From the NCBI GenBank assembly GCA_963770275.1, contig CAVYPD010000035.1, forward strand, positions 248,001 to 312,000: a stretch of DNA of 64,000 nt, in the 5' to 3' direction. The position numbers and the translations under genes were made by a program. Shown here in pieces: positions 29,383-40,751 of the stretch (positions are counted from its first letter, which is position 1; the number at the start of each line of letters is the position of its first letter). This DNA is from Roseiarcus sp963770275 (GTDB lineage: Bacteria; Pseudomonadota; Alphaproteobacteria; Rhizobiales; Beijerinckiaceae). Below the pieces are notes generated by a model. The model had not been told where the DNA came from, made no database searches, and worked only from the letters and a program-made list of their open reading frames with translations.

Positions 29383-30353
29383 GCTCAGCACTTGAGGCGG
29401 CCCCCCTTGTCTGAGGAGCCGGTCGACGAGCGGGTTGAAACGTTCCTGACCCCGCGAGACTGGCTGCGCTATGCGGTCGGCCGCTTTCTCTCTGCCGGCC
29501 TCGCCTTCGGCCACGGCGCGACGACGGCGCTCGACGAAGCCGCCTTTCTCATCCTCGAGGGTCTGGGCCTGCCGATCGATATGCTCGATCCGTTTCTTGA
29601 CGCCAGGCTGCTTCGCGAGGAGCGTGTCCGGCTTTTGGGACTGATCGAGGCGCGCGCGACGACGCGCAAGCCCGCCGCCTACCTCGTCAACCGCGCCTAC
29701 ATCCAGGGCGTGCCGTTCTATGTCGACGAGCGCGTCATCGTGCCGCGCAGCCTGATTGGCGAATTGGTCATGACGGCTTTCGCCGAGGACAACGGGCTCA
29801 TCGGCGATCCAGAGACGATCGCCTCGGTGCTCGACCTCTGCACGGGGGGCGGTTCGCTCGCCATTCTCGCGGCGCGCGCCTTCCCCAATGCGCGCATCGA
29901 GGCGGTCGACGTCTCGCCCGGCGCGCTCGAAGTCGCCGCGCGCAACGTCGACGAGCACGGCCTTCGGGACCGCATCGCGCTGAAGCAGGGAGACTTGTTC
30001 GCCCCGGTCGAGGGCGCGCGCTTCGACTTGATCCTGACGAACCCGCCTTATGTCGACGCCGCGGCGATCGCGGACTTTCCGCCGGAATACGCGGCCGAGC
30101 CGGTGCTTGCGCACGCCGGCGGAACGGACGGGCTCGACATCGTGCGCCGGATCCTGAGCGAAGCGCCCAAGCACTTGACGGCGAGCGGGACGCTCGTCTG
30201 CGAGGTGGGCGGCGGGCGCGCCCGCTGCTCGAGCAGGAGTTCCCGCATCTGCCGTTCGTCTGGCTCGACACCGAAGACACGTCGGGCGAAGTGTTCCTTT
30301 TGCGCGCCGCCGATTTCGGCGCGAAGAAGCAGGGGGCGAGGGGCAGGCGATAG
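29379..30353 (+). CDS. prmB: Ribosomal protein L3 N5-glutamine methyltransferase (PrmB/HemK family), frameshifted
   Basis: SAM enzyme that methylates a glutamine of ribosomal protein L3. The ATG at 29379 (after AGCGAGG) reads MSSALEAAP and enters the long frame after one extra C in the six-C run at 29401-29406. Blocks: TPRDWLRYAVGRF, the PrmB-type YVDERVIVPRSLIGEL, motif I VLDLCTGGGSLAILAA near residue 145, and the catalytic NPPYVD. A second break at about 30210-30220 leads to LLEQEFPHLPFVWLDTEDT and the true stop at 30351-30353. About 324 residues. Its VPRS block favours PrmB over PrmC. Confidence 0.85.
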
Positions 30354-30443
30354 GACGGACCCGACGCGCTACCGTCTCACCGATTCGACGCCTTCGGCTT
30401 CGCTCACGCGTTCCGCCAACCCTTCAAGGTCGGAGATTTTCCT

Positions 30444-32042
30444 TCAGTTGGGGAACCCATAAGCGCCCACGGTGTAGGGAGCCTTGCGCGCGACGCCGAG
30501 GATATCCGTCGGCGCCCCCGCCGCGGTTCCCGCGCCAATGGCCTGGGCGCCTGACTTGAGCAACACATTGTAGGTCAGCGTCGCCGGGTTGAAGTTGACG
30601 AATTCGGCCTTCGTCCCGCCGGCGTCGATGATATTGCCGTTCGTATAGGTTCCAGGCTGGCCAATAAATTGGCTGACCCCGTTCACGAACCACGAAATTT
30701 CCGGGCTCCTGCAACACATGGCGACGTTGTGATCGGGCACAACACCACTATTGCGCGTGTCGACGTTGAGCTGGCTGGTAAGGTTGTTCCTTACGGCGGT
30801 GTTGCTGCTCACCGCGCCTTGGTGCGTTGCGCCGCCAACGTTGATGGCGGCGACGCAACCGGGCGTCGAAACGAGACCGTCTGCGACCACCGTATTGTTG
30901 GCAATCAGGCTGTTGTGGATGCTTGAAAAGGTAATTCCATGACAGGCGCTGGTTACGACGACGTTGTTCGTGACAGTGACATTGGTCCAGTCTGCGTCGA
31001 AGGCGTCGATGCCTTGCAGATAAGTCGGAAACGGAAGCCTCGGGTCGGTCTGCCGGACGACCAGGTTGCTGTCGATGAGGACGTTCTGGAAATGATTCAC
31101 GGTGGCACCCGGCGGCAAAAAGCCTGCCTGGCCCTGCATGGCGTCTTCGTGGTTGCCGTCGCCGACGTCCAAGTTGTCGTGGACGGAATTGTGCGTAATC
31201 GTGAGATTGCTCGCTGCGTAGTCAATGTCCATCATCGCCAAAATGATCAATCTGGTTGTTCGAGAAGAGGACTTGGCCGGCTGCAATCACCGCGCCGGTC
31301 CTAACATTGGCGATGTGCGAGCCGGTCATTGAAATGCATTTCGTAGCCGTCGTGCCAGGGGTGGTGTGGACGAAAAACCCGTTGCGCGCGTTCGTGACCC
31401 ATTGGGCTTTGCTCCACCCGGCAACGTTGTCCTGAGAAGAGATGGTCACATTCTCAAGCACAATGTTGGATGTCGGAAAGGTCGGCGAAAAGTCATCGAT
31501 GTTGACCAGCCAGTAGCCGCCGATACGCGGCGCCCTGGAGACTTTGCACCTTGAGCCCATTGAACGCCCAATAGTTGGTGCCCGCGATGAAAAGCGACGT
31601 AAGGACGGGCGTCTGTCCGGGCGCGGCCGCAATCGTGACAAAGGCGGAGTTCGCAATCTCCGTATTCCAGACGTTGAGCCAGAGGTTGCCGTAGTTTCCG
31701 CTCATGAGCAGGATCTCGTCCCCGGGCGCGATTGGGCCTGCGTTCGGGCCGGGCGCCACGACCCACGGCTGACCAGGCGCCGGCGCTGGGGATACGGGGC
31801 GCGTTGTCAGCAGCGGATAAGCGTAGCCAGGTCTGCGCTTGAACGAGGGCCTGGAGGCTGTTCCACGGACTGGCCTGGGACCCATTGCCTCCAGCGGCCT
31901 GCGTCTTTCCATGCACCGGATCAAAGTACCAAACATGTCTGAATGTGGAGGGCGGGGTCGCGCATCCACTATACACCTGTGCTGCATGTACAGGTGTCAA
32001 GAGGCAAAACAACAGGAATACGAGAGAGCCAAGAGTTTTCAT
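30444..32042 (-). CDS. Secreted right-handed parallel beta-helix protein, frameshifted
   Basis: Start at 32042 gives MKTLGSLVFLLFCLLTPVHA, a textbook signal peptide with cleavage after HA, then YFDPVHGKTQAAGGNGSQ and PWNSLQALV, the opening block of parallel-beta-helix enzymes. Three +1 breaks (about 31820, 31540, 31235) separate parts with PGDEILLMSGNYGNL, VLENVTISSQDN, NNQIDHFGDDG, YAASNLTITHNSVHDN and many N-x-x-V/I steps (NVLIDSNLVVR, NVTVTNNVVVTSA, SLIANNTVVADG), typical beta-helix coils. C-terminus ends LGVARKAPYTVGAYGF. About 531 residues. The fold is shared by pectate lyases and polysaccharide-processing proteins; catalytic class and substrate are not readable. Codon use is less GC-rich than its neighbours. 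Confidence 0.8.
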
Positions 32043-32328
32043 ACAGAAAGCCCCAATGGTTAGGTGTAATGAGTATCTGCAGTGCCAACTCAATCAATAT
32101 CACGACCACGTGATCGCTTTCAACGACAAATATTATTTGGTTATACTTTCACAGATGAATATCGTTAGCCAGATATTCTCAGATAATCGCAGCGATAAAT
32201 TCAAATTTCAGCGCGCAGGAGATTGAAACGACCCTTTACTACTACAATATCGCTTTGTCTTGCGGGAACTCCTGTGTTCCACGCATGGGCCGACTGAGGT
32301 ATATGTTAAATATAAAAGCGAGTAAACG
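32043..32328. other. AT-rich spacer upstream of the beta-helix gene
   Basis: Markedly lower GC than the rest of the window (for example 32085-32225). It should hold the promoter of the beta-helix gene, but I cannot place one with confidence. No gene recognised. Confidence 0.5.
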
Positions 32329-32438
32329 TGCCTAAACGCTAGTAAGCGCTAGTAAATTAGCTAGCGTTTACTGTCGCTTATTTTTCCAAATCGAGACTTT
32401 TCAATGGGTTAAAGCCGATTCAAATCAAATTTTCCTGC
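32329..32438 (+). repeat. AT-rich dispersed repeat, copy C, with inverted repeat
   Basis: TAAACGCTAG (32333-32342) faces CTAGCGTTTA (32361-32370) across 18 bases, and the left arm repeats as CGCTAGTAAG and CGCTAGTAAA. A T-run then leads into the core at 32389-32411, whose right end is ACTTTTCAATGGGTTA as in copy B, and a tail ATTCAAATCAAATTTTCC. The short arm repeats differ from those of copies A and B, while the core is kept. Confidence 0.7.
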
Positions 32439-32673
32439 GCGACGAGACCCTTTGGGTCGATATGCGTACAAGTTCTAACGGCGCTCGCTCGCCTTCCCTC
32501 ATGAAACATCGCTTTGGTGCTCTGGGTCATTCGAATACAATGATACTTTGGATTTCTGTTTTCGGGAAGGAATTGTCGAGAAATTCGGGGAAGCGCGCAT
32601 GCTTCCATCCGTTTGAAGGCGCGCGGGATTGATGTAGAAAAGAGCCGCCCCGGCGCCGCTGGGAGATTGGGTC

Positions 32674-32900
32674 TTGGGGCAAAAGCCCGTGGGGTTGGAA
32701 ACACGACCGCCACCTGAGGGGCGTCCTGCGACCGAGGCCAGTGAGGCCACGTCGGACGAAGACCGCGCCGGGCCTCAAGCGCCGGTACCTGCCGCCTCTA
32801 CGCCTGACCTGCCGGACTACGCCGAAAAGGCCGACGATCTCGAAGCGATCAAGAAGGCGGTCGACGATGCGGCTTCGGTCGGCGGGGCTTGTCACTTCTG
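32674..32900 (+). pseudogene. N-terminal remnant of a pentapeptide-repeat membrane protein (tentative)
   Basis: The frame encodes a proline/alanine-rich linker (PQAPVPAASTPDLPDYAEK) and then ADDLEAIKKAVDDAASVGG. From memory of the family, this stretch opens a group of large rhizobial proteins that continue with SGGLWLSYLF, several membrane segments and a pentapeptide-repeat tail. Here the similarity stops at VGG (about 32885) and the next codons read ACHFCGHGSD, so the membrane and repeat parts are missing. No start codon with a ribosome binding site is evident. It could also be a chance match to a short acidic helix. Confidence 0.35.
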
Positions 32901-33192
32901 TGGGCATGGATCTGACCGACAGCCGTCTCGAAGCGACAGGCCAGAAAGACAGGCGCTTATCGATGCCATCAAAGCGTGTCTGTCGCCTCCTCGGTAGGTA
33001 CGGCTCGTGCAAGCCTTGCGAGCGCGCGGCGCTGCGATGCGGGCGACGCAAGAAACGGCCCGCTCGGGATCGGGATCGGAATGACAACGAAAGCCTTCAA
33101 TCCGGTTGCGCCTTGCGTTACGCTTCCGCTCATGAAACATGCCGCCGTCCCGTCAGGGCGCGCCGGGGCGACGGGACATTCGTGGAGGAAAC

Positions 33193-34228
33193 ATGGAAAC
33201 GCGACGCATAAAGGCTCGGAACGGCGAGGGGCTGACGTTCTCCGTCGTCGGCGAGGGGACCGGGCCGCTCGGCGACTTCTATGAGCTGCTCGACGAAAAA
33301 ACGTCGATCGCGACGATCGAGCAAGCGCTCGCGAGCGGCGTCAAGGTGTTCGAACTCGTCGCCTCACTACGGCAACGGACTGGCGGAGGCCCGGATGGGC
33401 GCGGGGCTCAGGCGCGCCAAGCGCGACGAGATCCTGGTCTCGACCAAGATCGGCCGCATCATGGACCCCTTCACCAAGCCGCCCAAGCCGCGCAGCGACG
33501 TGGTGTCGCCGGGCTTCGCCGGCGGACATCCGCACGCGCCGCGCTTCGATTATTCCTATGACGGCGCGATGCGCTCGATCGAGCATTCTCTCTTGCGCAT
33601 GGGGCTCGACCGGCTCGACATCGTTCTCATCCACGATTGCGACGTCTGGACGCATGGCAAGGAGGAAGCGCCCGGGCGCTTCAAGGAAGCGATGGAAGGC
33701 GCCTACAAGGCGCTCGACAAGCTGCGCAACGAGAAGACCATCAAGGCGATCGGCTTTGGCATCAACGAAGCCGACACCTGCGTCAAATTCGCCAAGGCCG
33801 GCGATTTCGACGTCGCGATGATGGCCGGACGCTATACGCTGATCGACCAGGCGGGCTTGACGGAATTCCTGCCGCTCGCGCTCGAGAAGAACATGGGCGT
33901 GATGCTCGCCGGCGTGTTCAATTCCGGCATTCTGGCGACCGGATCGGGCGCGGGCGCCAAGTACGACTACACGGACGCTCCGAAGGCGGTCGTCGACAAG
34001 GTGAAGGCGATCGAGGAGATCTGCAAGAAGCACAAGGTCACCTTGCGCCAGGCGGCGATCCAATTCGCGCTTGGCCATCCCGCTGTCGTCTCCGTCGTGC
34101 TGGGCGCGGTGAAGCCGGAGGAAGTCAAGTCGAACGTCCACGACGCGTCGGTCGAGATCCCGGCGAGCCTGTGGTCGGACCTCAAGTCGGCCAAGCTTCT
34201 GGACTCGGCCGCGCCGACGAAGGGCTAG
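33193..34228 (+). CDS. Aldo/keto reductase, frameshifted
   Basis: NAD(P)H-dependent oxidoreductase with a TIM-barrel. ATG 33193 follows GGAGGA (33184-33189) with good spacing. Frame one: METRRIKARNGEGLTFSVVG and ASGVKVFE; a +1 break near 33355 leads to SPHYGNGLAEARMGAGLR with the catalytic tyrosine, VSTKIGRIMDPF with the lysine, LDRLDIVLIHDCD with the histidine, and the cofactor end LGAVKPEEVKSN. This matches the D-threo-aldose/L-fucose dehydrogenase or pyridoxal-dehydrogenase-like subgroup. About 344 residues. Substrate unknown. Confidence 0.85.
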
Positions 34229-34399
34229 GCGGCGGCGCGACGCCTGCCGGTCGAGCGCGCGGGTCCGCAATGACGAGCTGAGGGCCAGCGCTCGGGTCAG
34301 CGCGCTCGCGTCAGCGGTCGGCGGCCGCCTCGCGAAAAGCCGGGGACAACGCGCGCCCCGCCTTGCTAAAGCCGAACGCGAAGCCAATCTGGCATCTCC

Positions 34400-36317
34400 A
34401 TGAAGTTCCCGCCCGAATTTCTCGATGAGATCAGGGCCCGCCTGCCGGTGTCGGAGGTGGCGGGGACGCGCGTCAAATTGCGCAAGGAGGGGCGCGAGTG
34501 GCGGGGCTTGTCGCCCTTCAGCGCGGAGAAGACGCCGTCGTTCTTCGTCAACGACCAGAAGGGCTTCTTCCACGACTTCTCGTCCGGCAAGCACGGCGAC
34601 GCGTTCGCCTTCCTGATGGAGACCGAGGGCCTCACGTTCCCGGAAGCCGTCGAGCGGCTCGCCGGCATGGCCGGCCTGCCGATGCCGCGTCTAAGCCCCG
34701 CCGACGCGGTTCAAGACAAGAAGCGCGCGAGCCTGATCGAAGTCATGGCGATGGCGGCGCGCCTGTTCGAAGCGAACCTCCAGCAGCCGATCGGCGCCAA
34801 AGCGCGCGGCTATCTCGCCGATCGCGGCCTCGGGGCCCCGGTGCAGCAGCGCTTTGGGCTCGGCTATGCCTCGCCCGAGCGCTTCACGCTGCGCGACGCG
34901 CTCGCGGCGCAGGGCGTTGGCGCCGAGGCGATGATCGACGCGGGCCTGCTGGTCCATGGGGAAGACATCGCCGTTCCTTACGACCGGTTCCGCGACCGGG
35001 TGATGTTTCCGATCCACGATCGCGCCGGCCGCGTGATCGCCTTCGGCGGGCGGGCGATGGAGGCGGGCGCCAAGGCAAAATACCTCAATTCGCCGGAGAC
35101 CGCGCTCTTCCACAAGGGCGCGCTGCTGTTCAATCATCACCGCGCCCGCAAGGCCGCGCATGATTCAGGCGCGATCGTCGTGGTCGAGGGCTATATCGAC
35201 GCGATCGCGGTGAGCGAGGCCGGCTTCCCCAACGTCGTCGCGCCGCTCGGCACGGCGCTGACCCCCGATCAATGCGCGCTTCTGTGGGCGATGGCGAGCG
35301 AGCCGATCCTGTGCTTCGACGGCGACGGCGCCGGACGGCGCGCGGCGTTCCGCGCCATCGAGACCGCGCTGCCGTTGATCGGCGCGGGCAAGAGCCTGCG
35401 CTTCGCGCTTCTGCCCGAAGGTCAGGATCCCGACGATCTCATTCGCCAGAGCGGTCCGGCGGCGATGGCCGAACATCTCAAGGACGCGCGGCCGCTCGCC
35501 GACATGCTGTTCATGCGCGAAACCGACGGCGAGCGTTTCGACACGCCCGAGCAGCGCGCGGCGCTCGAGCGCCGGCTCGGCGAGGCGGTCGGAAAAATCG
35601 CCGACGAGACCGCTGCGCCGGCACTACCAGGCGGACATGAAGCGGCGCCTTTCGGCGTTCTTCGGCGACGAACGCGAGCGGCCGGCGCGAGGCTACGCCA
35701 ACGCGAAACAGGCCTTCGTCCCACGGCGGGGCGGGCGGTTCCCCCCGCCGGGCCCGCGGATCGGCGTCGCGGAAACGCCCTTGGCGCCGCAAAGCAAGCT
35801 CGGCCGGAGCGCTCGCCTGCCGGCGCGCGAGGTCATGATCCTTTCGATTGCGCTCTGCCATCCGGCGTTGATCGAGAGCCGTTGCGAGGAACTGGCGGAG
35901 ACCGAATTCATGGGCGCTGGCGTTAGCGCCTTGCGCGACGCGCTGCTCGGCGCCCCGGTCGACGCGCTGATCTCGTCCACAGCGCTCGCCGAATGGCTGA
36001 CGGGCGCCGGGCACGGGCCAGCGCGCGAGCGGATTTTAGGCTTGGCCGCAAAGATGCCGAATTGGTGGTGCATGCGGCCGGAGGCGGCGCCTGCGGACGC
36101 CGATCAGGTGCTGAGGCAAAGCTTGGCCTTGCATCGGCGGGCTGGTGCGTTAGATAGGGATCTGAAGCTCGCGGAGCGGTTGCTTGCAACGGAGCCAAAC
36201 GAGCTTAATCTTGCCCGACTGCTTGATATCAAAGCGAACTTGGCTGACCTTGCCGACGCGGAAGCAGCCATTGACGGTTTTGGCGATCAATCCGGACGCA
36301 TATCGTCCGCGATCTGA
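34400..36317 (+). CDS. dnaG: DNA primase DnaG, frameshifted
   Basis: Makes RNA primers at the replication fork. N-terminal FPPEFLDEIRARLPVSEVAG, then the segment that is a CHC2 zinc ribbon in most DnaG; here it reads GLSPFSAEKTPSFFVNDQK and FFHDFSSGKHGD, with serine or aspartate at all the zinc ligand places. The polymerase core has LNSPETALFHKGALLFN, the TOPRIM VVVEGYIDAIA near residue 260 and CFDGDGAGRRAA near 310. A +1 break near 35625 leads to MKRRLSAFFGDERERP and the helicase-binding C-terminal domain. About 638 residues. It stands upstream of rpoD, the classic macromolecular-synthesis arrangement without rpsU. Confidence 0.92.
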
Positions 36318-36466
36318 CCCGAACGGGTGTTCGAGCGGGTGCGCGGCGCGATGAGCAAAGCCTTAGCTTGCCCGCGATAGCCTTGTGCGGCCGCCCGGCA
36401 TGACGGGGATGGTCGACAACATTCAATACCCGGCGCCCTGGGCCGCGGAATGACGGAGACGCCGCA

Positions 36467-38511
<2,045 letters not shown>

Positions 38512-38687
38512 GCGAGTGGCGATCGCCCGTTTCCCTATCGGCGATCGCCTGTTTCTCGGTGTAAACATACGACCGTCAGATCCACCAATATATTTTGTCT
38601 ATTTATTAGCCCGATAAGATGTTCACAACCCGTCTTAACGTGTTATTAGGTGTCGTGGCGCACGACGGGCCAGACAGGGAACTCACC

Positions 38688-39353
38688 ATGAAGCGTTCGG
38701 TAATTGCAGCGTTGGTCACTGCTTTCATCGCGATGCTGGCCGCGAGTTCCGCTGCGGGAGCAGCCACAATCGACTTCGGCGTCGTTGGGATAGGCGGAAC
38801 GATCGGGAACACCGGGTCGAATTTGGAAGAATCGACGGCGATCGATCTCGATGAGTCGACCCTGTTCGTTTCCGGTGTCGGTCCGGGCGACGATTCCGGA
38901 CTGGCCGCCTTCGACACGGTCTCGGTTTTTGCTCCCTCGCCGCCAGACACTAACATCATTTTTGGATCCGGAACCGGGACGTCGCCGCTTATGCCCGAAG
39001 TTGTCGTCTCGTGGACGGGTAGCAATGGCGCCTTCACCGAAACACTGACCACAGTGAAGGAGGTCGCTCGCAACCCAAGTAGTCCTGACTCAATCGGCGT
39101 CACCCTGTTGGGTACGGTGACCGGCCCTCCCGGCAGCGGCTTCGTCGACACCCCGGTTTCTCTCACCTTGTCCGCTACTCAGGACGGCGGCCCGGGGAAT
39201 ACTATCACCGTGTCGTTTACCAACTCGACGACGAGCGTCACGCCTTCCATTCCTGAGCCGTCCACTTGGGTTATGATGGCGCTTGGCTTCGGCGCCCTCG
39301 GCTTCGCCGGGTTCCGCCGGCGAAAGATCCGCCGCTCAAGAGTTGCCTATTAA
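38688..39353 (+). CDS. PEP-CTERM sorted secreted protein 1
   Basis: 221 residues. ATG 38688 after AGGGA gives MKRSVIAALVTAFIAMLAA, a signal peptide cut after AAGAA. The mature part is a glycine/serine/threonine-rich beta domain (VVVSWTGSNGAFTETL, TITVSFTNSTTSV) without cysteines. The C-terminus ends IPEPSTWVMMALGFGALGF then an arginine cluster RRRK, the PEP-CTERM signal: the PEP motif, a membrane helix and a basic tail that exosortase/EpsH-type sorting enzymes cut. It faces the AraC gene tail to tail, the two stops sharing 4 bases. It has no promoter of the type found before the tandem paralogues. Confidence 0.85.
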   Translation: MKRSVIAALVTAFIAMLAASSAAGAATIDFGVVGIGGTIGNTGSNLEESTAIDLDESTLFVSGVGPGDDSGLAAFDTVSVFAPSPPDTNIIFGSGTGTSPLMPEVVVSWTGSNGAFTETLTTVKEVARNPSSPDSIGVTLLGTVTGPPGSGFVDTPVSLTLSATQDGGPGNTITVSFTNSTTSVTPSIPEPSTWVMMALGFGALGFAGFRRRKIRRSRVAY

Positions 39354-40411
39354 GATTGTAGACTCAACGCCGGCGCGGGAAGCTGCTCCTCTTTTCGAAC
39401 CGAGGACGGAGAACGGCCTGTCCAGCGCACGAAAGCATGATTGAAAGAGGTGGCCCCCTCGTAGCCTAGCAGCCAAGCGATCTGCGACACGGATATGCTC
39501 GGAGCGTTGATGTATTGGAACGCGAGGCTTCGCCGCAATTGATCGACAATCTCTTCGTAGGATGTTCCCTCCTCGGCCAGTCTGCGGGACAGGGTGCGCT
39601 CGCTCATCGCCAGCGCCCTCGCAACAGTTTGCCTGTTGGCCTTGCCGTGTGGCAGCAGCTTCTGCGCTTCGTTCTCAACAGAAGACCGCAGGGTCTCCAC
39701 GGCGGTGTTCCGCTCCCTTGCCGCCTGATCGCAAAAGGGTTGCAGTGTCTGTAATAGGTATGGATCTCCGCTGATAAGCGGCACGGCCAATGTTTCGTTT
39801 GAGAACGACCATTGGTCGGACGCAGAACCGTACTCGACAGGACAACCGAAGAAGCGCTCGAACTCTGGCAGGTTGGAATTGCGCGGATGTGCGAATGTAA
39901 CGCCGATTGGGCGGATGTTTCGCCCCACGTTTTCGCGCATACCCTTCAAGTTAGCGGCGAGTATAAACTCAGCGTTGTGACGGAAGCGATGACGCGAAAG
40001 ACCGACAAAGTTGATCTCGACGATGAGGCCGTTCTGCATTCGCAACGGTTTCACTCGCACCGCTTCATTGACGATCCGGCAGTAGCGTTCATAAAGCGGC
40101 AGCGTCTCGCCGAGGGTTCTTGCAGCGGAGGTGACATAGAACAGCACTCCCGCTTCGCGCAGATTGGCCTGTTGGGCGAGATGCAGCCCGAAGGCGCTAT
40201 CGCCCACCGCCTCCGCCGCGTATTCAAGCAGGTTTGCTTGCGCGGTAGCGGAGATGCGACTTTGACGATTTTCCAGGTCATGCTCTGAAAGACCGGCGCG
40301 TCGGAGCAGTGGCGCGGTTTCAATGTTGCGCTTTCGAAGCACTGCAAGTGCCTGCCGTGCCGCGAACCCCGTCGCTGTCGGCAGTATTTGCGTGGTTATG
40401 CCCTCGAACAT
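39350..40411 (-). CDS. AraC-family transcriptional regulator
   Basis: 353 residues of the OruR/ArgR-like group: an N-terminal ligand-binding domain of the Arabinose_bd type (AFGLHLAQQANLREAGVLFY near 75, LIVEINFVGLSRHRF near 130) and a C-terminal double helix-turn-helix (QTVARALAMSERTLSRRLAEEG near 265, ISVSQIAWLLGYEGATSFNHAF near 315, with the SPSSVRKE end). It is placed among PEP-CTERM genes and may control them, but no binding site can be shown. The ligand is unknown. Confidence 0.88.
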   Translation of the reverse strand: MFEGITTQILPTATGFAARQALAVLRKRNIETAPLLRRAGLSEHDLENRQSRISATAQANLLEYAAEAVGDSAFGLHLAQQANLREAGVLFYVTSAARTLGETLPLYERYCRIVNEAVRVKPLRMQNGLIVEINFVGLSRHRFRHNAEFILAANLKGMRENVGRNIRPIGVTFAHPRNSNLPEFERFFGCPVEYGSASDQWSFSNETLAVPLISGDPYLLQTLQPFCDQAARERNTAVETLRSSVENEAQKLLPHGKANRQTVARALAMSERTLSRRLAEEGTSYEEIVDQLRRSLAFQYINAPSISVSQIAWLLGYEGATSFNHAFVRWTGRSPSSVRKEEQLPAPALSLQS

Positions 40412-40751
40412 CTGAACGCTCCGAGCACAGTTGCACCAGTCTGGCCGAGCTTGGAGCGCATCTATCTAAGCTGGCGCCCTGCTATATCCCATAAACTCTG
40501 CGCCTGCCGAGAAGGCGCGGAGACCTGCGGAGGCGTGTGGCGAACGGAGAAGAAGCGGTCGGTGCGCCTGAAGGCTTTGACCTTCCGCCAGGGCAGCGTC
40601 AAACCAACAATCTTGTGGAGGTCGCAGAGTACGGGGCAGCAGAGCGTCCCCGCACCAAACCGCGAAAGGCCGCCCGAAAGGCGACCTCTATCTTGCGCCG
40701 CCTTGCGTCAGGAAGCGTCTTGAAGGCGGCCTTTGAAAGCCGTGCTGCAAG
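40412..40751. other. Spacer with terminator-like hairpin
   Basis: Between the AraC start and the stop of the minus-strand PEP-CTERM gene. Only the hairpin at 40666-40692 stands out; open frames here look like chance. Confidence 0.4.
40666..40692 (-). terminator. Terminator-like hairpin after PEP-CTERM protein 2
   Basis: On the minus strand, GAGGTCGCC, a TTTC loop, GGGCGGCCTTTCG: a GC stem with one G-T pair, about 60 bases after the stop at 40752, ending in a short T-rich stretch. It resembles the GGCCGCC-type terminators of the tandem paralogues downstream. Confidence 0.45.

Noticed and set aside
29383..29414. Extension of the PsiF-like frame past prmB's start
   Set aside because: The residues MSSALEAAP belong to prmB; the repaired PsiF-like frame stops at 29382.
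32527..33087. Minus-strand open frame of 186 codons
   Set aside because: Arginine-rich shadow opposite the pentapeptide-protein fragment, without domain or ribosome binding site.
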